From: Desulfobacteraceae bacterium
GTDB lineage: Bacteria; Desulfobacterota; Desulfobacteria; Desulfobacterales; Desulfatirhabdiaceae
Direction: 5' to 3'
DNA length: 9,166 nucleotides
Assembly (NCBI GenBank): GCA_027325475.1
Contig: DAIEFO010000072.1
Location: forward strand, 1-9,166
How positions within the stretch are numbered: the first letter of the stretch is position 1; every line of letters starts with the position of its first letter. Below, piece by piece: positions 1 to 5,586 of this stretch. The position numbers and the translations under genes were made by a program. The notes under the pieces are model-generated. The model did not search any database, was not told the DNA's origin, and saw only the letters and a list, made by a program, of their open reading frames with translations.

Positions 1-360
1 ATTCACAAATTCCAGAGTCGAATTCAGGCAGACGTAGTGAAAAGAATTGTCCTCAAACGGCAAATCCTCACCAACCCCTCTGTGCAGATCAACCCGTTGC
101 CCCACAATCGAACGGGCGATATCGAGCATATAGGGAGAAGGATCCAGACCTGTCACCAGCACCCCTTTTTCAATAAACGGCAGCAGTCCGATGCCGGACC
201 CACAACCGATTTCCAGCAGGGTTTTCCCGCGGGATGGATTGAGCATCTGAAGCATCAGGCGATTTTCGAGCGCAGCCGTTCTCTGGATTTTCGGATTCTG
301 AATCCATTGTTCATAAGCTCTGGCAGTATTGAAGTCAAAAATATAACCCATGATCGCCAT
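1..360 (-). CDS. Class I SAM-dependent methyltransferase, N-terminal part (runs off left edge)
   Basis: The minus-strand frame is open from an ATG at 360 to the window edge and gives 120 residues without a stop. Residues 48-56 read LLEIGCGSG, the glycine-rich motif I that binds S-adenosylmethionine. Residues 69-73 (VTGLD) end in the acidic residue expected to contact the SAM ribose. Residues 97-110 (GEDLPFEDNSFHYV) match the motif II region of Methyltransf_11/UbiE-like enzymes. The start could also be the in-frame ATG at 351 (MGYIFDF); neither has a strong ribosome binding site. The C-terminal half, which would carry substrate specificity, is outside the window, so the substrate is unknown. 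It lies 101 bases downstream of the next minus-strand gene, with no obvious terminator between them, so the two could be co-transcribed. Confidence 0.85.
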   Translation of the reverse strand, partial: MAIMGYIFDFNTARAYEQWIQNPKIQRTAALENRLMLQMLNPSRGKTLLEIGCGSGIGLLPFIEKGVLVTGLDPSPYMLDIARSIVGQRVDLHRGVGEDLPFEDNSFHYVCLNSTLEFVN

Positions 361-461
361 TATTCATAAAACTATGGGTAAATCAAGGGAAAAGCCTGAA
401 AGAAGATTGTTACCATCTCACCGGCCACTCCGAAAATCATATAAAAATCAAAATGTTGAAT

Positions 462-1136
462 TCATGGCTGGTGCCGATCGGCGCTTGATGGAATGATTCT
501 GAATGCCTGAACGACACCATGACACTTGCAGGCGGTACTCAAAAGGACGGGAAATCGCGACGCCAGAACCTCAGCAAGGCCGTCCCACAGGCTTTGCGGA
601 CGCAAACCTCCGATTCCCGGCGCCAGTTGCTGACTTTGAAGCACCACATTGACAAATGGCGGACAGCAAAGAGATTGAAGCCTCTGATGCAGTATCAGCG
701 TTCTGGGTTGACGGGTATGGGTACAGATATCTGAAGGTTCCGGACAGTTTTCAGGACAGATGAAAGACGCGACGCTGACAAATATCTCGCCTGACTTCCC
801 GGAGTGGACATTGGGAAGCGATCGTTTGACAGCTTCCGGAATTTCGACAGGCTCCATCCGATGTTCAGACAAAAGCCTCAGGCGCATCCATTCAAAAGCC
901 AGGTGAACAGGTATCACCGGGATGATCCAGTCGGGTTCTGCACCATTTTTCAGGTAATGATACAGATATGAAACACCATCCATACATATTGTGGTAACTG
1001 TGGGATGATCAATGGCCGCACAAGCCTGCGAAGAATGGTCCACCACGGTGACTGCTGCCTGTGGATAATGGCGTTTCATGGCGCTTACCGCTTTTTTCCC
1101 GAATCGCCCTGCCCCGATAATCCAGATATTCTTCAT
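462..1136 (-). CDS. Uncharacterised protein with N-terminal Rossmann (NAD-binding-like) motif and conserved-looking cysteines
   Basis: The protein is 224 residues from the ATG at 1136. I chose this start over a TTG at 1148 because GAGGTGG (1140-1146) lies just upstream of the ATG as a ribosome binding site. Residues 4-16 (IWIIGAGRFGKKA) form a beta strand plus GxGxxG loop, and the second strand ends in VVDHS with Asp33, the pattern of NAD-binding Rossmann folds such as TrkA-N or dehydrogenase N-domains. The remainder does not match a family I recognise. It contains a CPENCPEP motif (Cys127, Cys131), a Cys157-Cys158 pair and a CKCH motif (203-206), which could bind a metal or Fe-S cluster, although this is inference. 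There is no signal peptide or obvious membrane segment, so it is probably cytoplasmic. It is transcribed divergently from the flagellar operon, and no functional link to motility is evident. Confidence 0.75.
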   Translation of the reverse strand: MKNIWIIGAGRFGKKAVSAMKRHYPQAAVTVVDHSSQACAAIDHPTVTTICMDGVSYLYHYLKNGAEPDWIIPVIPVHLAFEWMRLRLLSEHRMEPVEIPEAVKRSLPNVHSGKSGEIFVSVASFICPENCPEPSDICTHTRQPRTLILHQRLQSLCCPPFVNVVLQSQQLAPGIGGLRPQSLWDGLAEVLASRFPVLLSTACKCHGVVQAFRIIPSSADRHQP

Positions 1137-1196
1137 AGTCCACCTCAAACCGGCTGATTATGAAATGATGATGTTCTCGTAAAAAATCAAATTTCG

Positions 1197-1320
1197 GACG
1201 ACTTCGTAAAAAGTTCGCAGGCAAGGCGCGCAAATCCTGAGGAATGAAGCGTAGTTGTGGTACGCTGCAATGACGAAAGATGCGGCGCAACGCAGCGTGC
1301 GGACTTTTTACGAAGCCGTC
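1197..1320. repeat. Palindromic repeat element, copy A (MITE/REP-like)
   Basis: The ends form an inverted repeat: 1197-1214 and the reverse complement of 1303-1320 match at 17 of 18 bases around the core CTTCGTAAAAAGT. The interior contains further pairing, with ACGCTGC (1262-1268) facing GCAGCGT (1292-1298) and GCGTA facing TACGC across 7 bases near 1239-1265. No convincing protein is encoded. A second, shorter copy lies inverted at 4397-4474. The 10-mer AAATGATGAT occurs at 1321-1330, directly abutting the right end, and again at 1163-1172 to the left, a possible target-site duplication although the left copy is 24 bases away from the inverted repeat. A transposase-mobilised miniature element is the likeliest nature; a bidirectional terminator between the divergent genes is an alternative role. 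Confidence 0.75.
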
Positions 1321-1385
1321 AAATGATGATATCGCAGCCACCAACCGTATGCAACAAACATAAGCCTCACAGGTCACCGTCTCCT

Positions 1386-1399
1386 GTCAATGAAGTGAC
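1386..1399 (+). promoter_or_regulatory. Candidate FleQ/NtrC-family enhancer-binding site
   Basis: The sequence GTCAATGAAGTGAC is a dyad, GTCA-N6-TGAC. It resembles the reported GTCAAT-N3-TTGAC-like recognition sequence of the flagellar master regulator FleQ, with one mismatch in the right half. It lies about 100 bases upstream of the sigma-54 promoter, the usual distance for an upstream activating sequence. The binding protein is not in the window, so the assignment is inference from a short motif. Confidence 0.4.
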
Positions 1400-1433
1400 G
1401 CAAAAGGCCAGAAGGCATCCTGTTCCGGCAGCT

Positions 1434-1461
1434 TTGCACCTTTGTGAACAGATCGTATATT
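1434..1461 (+). promoter_or_regulatory. Weak candidate sigma-70 promoter
   Basis: TTGCAC (1434-1439) and TATATT (1456-1461) are separated by 16 bases in an AT-rich stretch upstream of flgB. Both hexamers differ from consensus, and AT-rich DNA throws up such pairs by chance. If real, it would give basal transcription of the operon in addition to the sigma-54 promoter. Confidence 0.22.
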
Positions 1462-1498
1462 TAATAATTTCAAATCGCTAAACAAATCAATTTCGTCA

Positions 1499-1515
1499 TT
1501 GGCATCAATATTGCT
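1499..1515 (+). promoter_or_regulatory. Sigma-54 (RpoN) promoter of the flagellar operon
   Basis: TTGGCATCAATATTGCT matches the -24/-12 consensus TGGCAC-N5-TTGCW. The GG is at 1501-1502 and the GC at 1513-1514, separated by exactly 10 bases as required. Transcription would start near 1525, about 30 bases before the flgB start codon. RpoN control of flagellar basal-body operons is well known in many proteobacteria, including deltaproteobacterial lineages, and needs an AAA+ activator, consistent with the upstream dyad at 1386-1399. Confidence 0.8.
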
Positions 1516-1555
1516 TTCTACTTCAGCAACATCATCAACAGAAAGGACATGCGAT

Positions 1556-1978
1556 ATGGAACCCATGGGACTATTCAATCAAACATTTTCGGTTCTGGAA
1601 AAAAGTCTGAACCTGCGATCCGAGAAACACAGTTTGCTGGTTTCTAATATCAGCAACATGGATACGCCCAATTTCAAGGCATTTGACGTCATGGTGAAAA
1701 AAGAGATGCAAAAGGCTGACCAGAAAGACGGAAAGCTGAATCTGTTTCAGACCCAGCCGATGCACTTTGCGCTGCCGGGACTCTCGAATGGAGAGCACCC
1801 TGAAGTCATTCAGGTCGAGGAGCCCCAGTACAATTTCCGGGAAGACGGCAACACTGTGGACATTGACAAAACCATGACAGAGATGTCAGAAAATGGTCTT
1901 CTTTACAATGCCTCCGCTGAGATGATTACAAAAAAATTTCAATCATTGTCAAAAGCTATCAGTGGAACAGTGGGGTAA
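1556..1978 (+). CDS. flgB: Flagellar basal-body proximal rod protein FlgB
   Basis: FlgB is a proximal rod subunit, exported by the flagellar type III system and assembled outside the inner membrane on the MS ring via FliE. The 140-residue protein has the family's usual length. Residues 31-45 (NISNMDTPNFKAFDV) are the rod-protein N-terminal signature (N-x-A/S-N-x-x-TPxxKA), and the C-terminal helix carries EMSENGLLYNASAEMI (109-124) typical of FlgB. I place the start at the ATG at 1556, preceded by AAAGGA with 8-base spacing; a TTG at 1499 in the same frame is rejected because it lies inside the sigma-54 promoter. It is the first gene of the operon, and its stop codon is 2 bases before flgC. 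Confidence 0.95.
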   Translation: MEPMGLFNQTFSVLEKSLNLRSEKHSLLVSNISNMDTPNFKAFDVMVKKEMQKADQKDGKLNLFQTQPMHFALPGLSNGEHPEVIQVEEPQYNFREDGNTVDIDKTMTEMSENGLLYNASAEMITKKFQSLSKAISGTVG

Positions 1979-1980
1979 TT

Positions 1981-2418
1981 ATGGATTTTTTTAACGCGAT
2001 ACAAACCAGCGCGTCAGGATTGTCGGCACAGCGGCTCAGAATGAATCTGGTATCCAGCAATCTGGCCAATGTAAATACCACACGGACACCCCAGGGCGGC
2101 CCTTATCAGCGTCAGGAGCCTGTTTTTGCTGCAACGCCGGTATCAGGCAAGTTCAGTGATGTCATGAACGCGGAACTGAACGGCAAGCCAACGGATGTGC
2201 AGGTGGCGGATGTCGTCAATGATCAGCGAGCGCCCATCATGAAATATGACCCGCAGAATCCGGATGCCAACGGTCAGGGCTTTGTAGCCATGCCCAATAT
2301 CAGTGTTGTGGAGGAAATGGTGAACATGATGTCCGCCTCCCGAAGTTATGAGGCCAACGTAACAGCCATTTCGGATTCAAAAAACATGGTGCTGAAAGCA
2401 CTTGAAATAGGAAAGTGA
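1981..2418 (+). CDS. flgC: Flagellar basal-body proximal rod protein FlgC
   Basis: FlgC is the second proximal rod protein. The 145 residues begin with MDFFNAIQTSASGLSAQRLR and the NLANVNTT stretch (27-34), matching the conserved N-terminal rod domain, and end with the FlgC-type C-terminal helix containing EEMVNMMSASRSYEAN (111-126). Length is normal for the family. The ribosome binding site (GTGGGG) lies within the last codons of flgB, and the two genes are separated by only 2 bases, which suggests coupled translation and balanced amounts of the two rod proteins. Confidence 0.96.
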   Translation: MDFFNAIQTSASGLSAQRLRMNLVSSNLANVNTTRTPQGGPYQRQEPVFAATPVSGKFSDVMNAELNGKPTDVQVADVVNDQRAPIMKYDPQNPDANGQGFVAMPNISVVEEMVNMMSASRSYEANVTAISDSKNMVLKALEIGK

Positions 2419-2419
2419 T

Positions 2420-2725
2420 ATGGAGCCGCTTCAATTAAATACCCAAACATTTTTCCCTGTCAATCCATCACCGCAGTCATCGCCTCAAGCTGGCGATGCC
2501 ACGGAAGCATCTTTTGGCGAAATGCTCAAGGAACATCTGAAGGAAGTCAATCACCTCCAGAATGCTGCGGATACCGCCGCCCAGAATCTGGCCTCTGGCA
2601 AGGATGAAGATGTTCATAACACCATGATCGCCATGGAAAAAGCCAGTGTGGCATTTCAACTGACCATGCAGGTAAGAAACAAGGTCATCGACGCCTACCA
2701 GGAAATCATGCGGATGCAGGTTTAG
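2420..2725 (+). CDS. fliE: Flagellar hook-basal body protein FliE
   Basis: FliE joins the MS ring to the proximal rod and is among the first substrates of flagellar export. The protein has 101 residues. Its last 16 residues, RNKVIDAYQEIMRMQV (86-101), are the highly conserved FliE C-terminal signature, preceded by a helix with MIAMEKASVAFQLTMQ (69-84). The N-terminal 30 residues are proline/serine/glutamine-rich and unconserved, as usual. The start codon is one base after the flgC stop, with AGGAAAG as ribosome binding site inside the end of flgC. Confidence 0.95.
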   Translation: MEPLQLNTQTFFPVNPSPQSSPQAGDATEASFGEMLKEHLKEVNHLQNAADTAAQNLASGKDEDVHNTMIAMEKASVAFQLTMQVRNKVIDAYQEIMRMQV

Positions 2726-2740
2726 CGAGGAATAATATCC

Positions 2741-4399
2741 ATGCAGCTAAAAAGCGCTTTTACGCAATTACAGACAATTTACAGTGGGTTAAGCCTGAGC
2801 CGGAAAATCGCCCTGTTCTCCGTTGTTGCAGGAGTTCTGGGAGGTTTTGCCCTGATTTTGTTTCTCAGCGGCAGACCGGATTATCAGGTGCTGTTTTCGG
2901 GTCTTTCCGCCGAAGATTCCGGTGCTGTCATCGCCCAGCTCAAGGCAAAAAAAATTCCCTATCAGGTTTCATCCAACGGCGGCGCCATTCTCGTACCCAA
3001 AGAGAAGGTGTATGAAACCCGAATGGAACTTGCTACTGCCGGACTGCCGCAAGGCGGTGGCGTGGGTTTTGAAATTTTCGATCATTCAAAACTGGGAATG
3101 ACGGAATTTGTCCAGAACGTCAATTATCTGCGAGCGCTTCAGGGAGAACTAACCAGAACCATCGACTGTTTTGAAGAAATCGAAAGCTCCAGGGTTCATC
3201 TCGTCATTCCGCCCAAAACCCTGTTTGTCGAAGATGAAGAGCCGGCCAGAGCCTCCGTGGTCATCAAGTTCAAGCCTGGAAAAACGCTGACATCGGATCA
3301 GATACAGGGAATCATCCATCTGATTTCATCGAGCATCGCGGGATTGAAGCCTGAAAACGTTACCCTTGTAGATACTTACGGCAATCAAATCGGAGAAAAA
3401 AAAGAAAAAACCGAATTTGAAAGAATCAGAGCGGATCAACTGGCGTATCAGGAAACCGTGGAGCGGAATCTGGAACGGCGGGTAAAAACGATGCTGGAAA
3501 ATGCGTTGGGACCAGACAAAGCCATTGTCCGGCTGTCAACATCCATGGACTTTAAAAAACAGGAAAAAACCGAAGAACGTTTTTATCCGGACGACAAAGT
3601 CGTGCGCAGCGAACAGCTTTTAAATGAATCCACCACAAATCTGAACAGGACGCCCGCGGGAATACCGGGCTCCAATGCTGCAATGGCAGCCAATAATCAG
3701 CAGGCGCAGGCAGCAGGCGCAGCCGCCAATGTAGCCGGTGCGTCGAATACAACGGCCACTGCATCCACAATACCTGTGAATCAAAAGAAAAACCAGACCG
3801 TTAATTACGAAATCGGAAAAGTGACAAGCCACACCATTGAACCTATCGGCCAGATCAGCAGGCTTTCAGTTGCCGTACTGGTAAATGGCACTTACAAAAC
3901 GGTCACCGATAAAAATGGGAAAACATCGCAGCAATATGTTCCTCGAAGCCCTGAAGAAATCGACAAAATAAAAAATATTGTCATGCGCGCTGTGAACTAT
4001 TCGTCTGCAAGAGGCGATGCAATTGAAGTCGCCAATATTCCTTTTGAAAATCCAGGGCTCATGGATGCAGGAAACAAGAGCCCTGGCGGCGGCTGGATTT
4101 CCACGCTGATGCAATATTCGGTATATCTCAAGTATCTGTTTTCAGGAATCTTTATGGTGCTGACATTCATCTTTGTCATCCGCCCCATGATTCAATGGCT
4201 GACCACGGATGCCCCCAGAAACATGGATTTACTGGGATCATTTCCCCGAACCGTTAACGAGCTTGAAAAAGAGTACGGCGCCGGCGAAGGCGAATCTGCA
4301 TCCATGTCTCTGCCACTGGCCGATCAGCTTTCTCAGTTGGCGCTGGCGGATAATCAGGCCTTTATTGAAGTGCTGAGGGAGTGGATGAAGCAGACATGA
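2741..4399 (+). CDS. fliF: Flagellar MS-ring protein FliF
   Basis: FliF oligomerises in the inner membrane to form the MS ring, the base for rod assembly, rotor attachment and the export gate. The 552 residues contain a first membrane helix at about 23-43, the YscJ/FliF ring-building domains at about 45-220 (including PDYQVLFSGLSAEDSGAV, 46-63), the FliF C-terminal periplasmic domain to about 440, and a second membrane helix at about 461-480. Residues 309-345 are an Ala/Asn/Gln/Thr-rich linker, the variable loop of the family. The cytoplasmic tail ends ALADNQAFIEVLREWMKQT, resembling the FliG-binding tail of known FliFs (compare the E. coli ending with IRQWMSND), so the binding site looks intact. 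The ribosome binding site GCGAGGA precedes the ATG by about 10 bases. The TGA stop is the first three bases of the repeat element at 4397. Confidence 0.96.
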   Translation: MQLKSAFTQLQTIYSGLSLSRKIALFSVVAGVLGGFALILFLSGRPDYQVLFSGLSAEDSGAVIAQLKAKKIPYQVSSNGGAILVPKEKVYETRMELATAGLPQGGGVGFEIFDHSKLGMTEFVQNVNYLRALQGELTRTIDCFEEIESSRVHLVIPPKTLFVEDEEPARASVVIKFKPGKTLTSDQIQGIIHLISSSIAGLKPENVTLVDTYGNQIGEKKEKTEFERIRADQLAYQETVERNLERRVKTMLENALGPDKAIVRLSTSMDFKKQEKTEERFYPDDKVVRSEQLLNESTTNLNRTPAGIPGSNAAMAANNQQAQAAGAAANVAGASNTTATASTIPVNQKKNQTVNYEIGKVTSHTIEPIGQISRLSVAVLVNGTYKTVTDKNGKTSQQYVPRSPEEIDKIKNIVMRAVNYSSARGDAIEVANIPFENPGLMDAGNKSPGGGWISTLMQYSVYLKYLFSGIFMVLTFIFVIRPMIQWLTTDAPRNMDLLGSFPRTVNELEKEYGAGEGESASMSLPLADQLSQLALADNQAFIEVLREWMKQT

Positions 4400-4474
4400 C
4401 GGCTTCATAAAAAGGCTATGTTGCGCTGCAATGACGAAGGGTTTACACGCTTTGCCTGCGAACTTTTTACGAGT
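4397..4474. repeat. Palindromic repeat element, copy B (degraded, inverted relative to copy A)
   Basis: On the plus strand this region begins TGACGGCTTCATAAAAAG and ends TTTGCCTGCGAACTTTTTACGA. Both ends match the reverse complement of copy A (1197-1321), and the middle shares CGCTGCAATGACGAA with the plus strand of copy A. It is about 45 bases shorter, so an internal part is lost. Its ends are imperfect inverted repeats. It sits between fliF and fliG, overlaps the fliF stop codon, and fills most of the only large gap in the operon. No obvious target-site duplication is visible. Confidence 0.7.
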
Positions 4475-4521
4475 CTCATAAATACCAGTAACCATCTTCC
4501 AGAGGAGTTCAAACTATCACT

Positions 4522-5586
4522 ATGGACAAAACGCCGCTGACAGGAGCATTGAAAGTCGCCGTTCTGATTCATTCAATGGGAGAAAAAGCATCCCGGGAAA
4601 TTCTGAATCACATGGGTGAATCGGAAAGACAGATCGTTCAGGAACATCTGAAAAAAATAGATTCCATCCCTCCCGAAGTGGTAGAACAAATTGCTCGGGA
4701 ATTTGCGGCGCTCATTGAAAAGATTAAAAACCGGCAATCGTTAAGCCGGATTCTGAATGAACCTGCAGAGGGAGATGATGCAGAAGCCACAACTGACGTG
4801 CTTCCGGAAATATCGCCGGAAGAAATGGCTGCGTCAGCTCAGGGTGGAAGCAGACCCTCTGATGAAACCGAAGATGAGACGGGTGATGAAGAAAATGCCT
4901 TGAAAGCGCTTCAGTCCATAGAGCCGGATCAGCTTGTCGAATTGATCAAGGATGAGCACCCACAGACCATCGCTGTAATAATTGTTCATCTGAAACCGGA
5001 ATCCGGCAGCATTGTACTGTCCAGTCTCCCGGATAATCTCAAGCTGGAAGTGGCCATGAGGATTGCCAGGATGGATAAGATTCTATCCGGGATGGTGACG
5101 GAAATTGATCATGTTTTTCGGGAAATCATGAAAAAGAAAAAGTCATCGGTCACTCATAAAACCGGTGGCGTCAGCCATCTGGCGGAGTTGTTGAATATGG
5201 CGGATGGTTCTGCAGGGGAAATGATTCTGGGTGAAATCGAGGAAGTCAATCCGGATCTGGCGGCACAAATCAAGCAAATGATGTTCGTGTTTGAAGATCT
5301 GATTCTGGTGAACGACAAGGGCCTTCAGAAAGTGCTGCGCAGGGTTGAAACCCAAAAACTGGCGCTGGCGCTTAAAGGCGCTTCGGAAGAAGTTAAAAAC
5401 AAGATATTCAAGAATATGTCAGAACGCGCAGGTGTCATGCTCAAGGAAGAGATCGAGGCGGTTGGCGCTGTTCGAATGAAAGATGTTGAAGATGCGCAGC
5501 AAACCATCACCAAGATCATTCAGGAACTGGAAGCCAAGAACGAAATTATCATCAGCGGCCGGAAAGGAGGCGATTATATTGCATGA
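4522..5586 (+). CDS. fliG: Flagellar rotor/motor switch protein FliG
   Basis: FliG binds the FliF tail and the FliM switch and interacts with the stator to generate torque. In this 354-residue protein the middle domain carries the EHPQTIA motif (145-151). The C-terminal domain follows a TGGV hinge (214-217) and includes MFVFEDL (254-260). The torque-helix charges align with E. coli FliG: K285 (K264), R302 (R281), E309/E310 (D288/D289) and R318 (R297). The N-terminal domain (residues 4-75) is recognisable, but the usual closing helix with an ALGEE-type motif is not seen; in its place residues 78-125 are an acidic low-complexity linker, which makes the protein about 20 residues longer than E. 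coli FliG. The start is the only ATG available; its ribosome binding site (AGAGGAG, 4501-4507) is unusually far, 14 bases upstream. The gene follows repeat copy B, and its 3' end overlaps the fliH start. Confidence 0.95.
   Translation: MDKTPLTGALKVAVLIHSMGEKASREILNHMGESERQIVQEHLKKIDSIPPEVVEQIAREFAALIEKIKNRQSLSRILNEPAEGDDAEATTDVLPEISPEEMAASAQGGSRPSDETEDETGDEENALKALQSIEPDQLVELIKDEHPQTIAVIIVHLKPESGSIVLSSLPDNLKLEVAMRIARMDKILSGMVTEIDHVFREIMKKKKSSVTHKTGGVSHLAELLNMADGSAGEMILGEIEEVNPDLAAQIKQMMFVFEDLILVNDKGLQKVLRRVETQKLALALKGASEEVKNKIFKNMSERAGVMLKEEIEAVGAVRMKDVEDAQQTITKIIQELEAKNEIIISGRKGGDYIA
5565..5581 (+). promoter_or_regulatory. Ribosome binding site and TTG start of fliH
   Basis: AGGAGG (5565-5570), a perfect Shine-Dalgarno sequence, stands 8 bases before a TTG at 5579-5581 that is in the fliH frame. 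This decides the start in favour of TTG. An out-of-frame ATG at 5583 overlaps the fliG stop (ATGA) but leads to a stop after 24 codons. The site is inside the coding sequence of the fliG C-terminus. Confidence 0.75.

Noticed and set aside
37..369. Plus-strand open frame of 110 codons at the left edge
   Set aside because: It lies opposite the methyltransferase, whose motifs are clear on the minus strand, and its translation resembles no family.
361..461. Looked for a terminator or promoter between the two minus-strand genes
   Set aside because: No hairpin with a following T-run and no convincing promoter hexamers were found in these 101 bases.
1009..1377. Minus-strand 122-codon frame spanning repeat copy A
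   Set aside because: It runs through the palindromic element and into the 5' end of the Rossmann-motif gene in a different frame, so it is a by-product of both.
1368..1388. Short hairpin ACAGG-N9-CCTGT upstream of flgB, considered as an operator or terminator
   Set aside because: Only five base pairs with a nine-base loop and no T-run; too weak to support.
1387..1578. Minus-strand open frame of 63 codons across the flgB promoter region, with an acidic, protein-like middle part
   Set aside because: It begins inside flgB, covers the sigma-54 promoter and enhancer region, has no ribosome binding site I can see, and matches no family; best read as chance.
3552..3832. Two overlapping minus-strand frames inside fliF
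   Set aside because: They are antisense to the Ala/Asn/Gln-rich FliF linker, whose low-complexity composition leaves the opposite strand free of stops.
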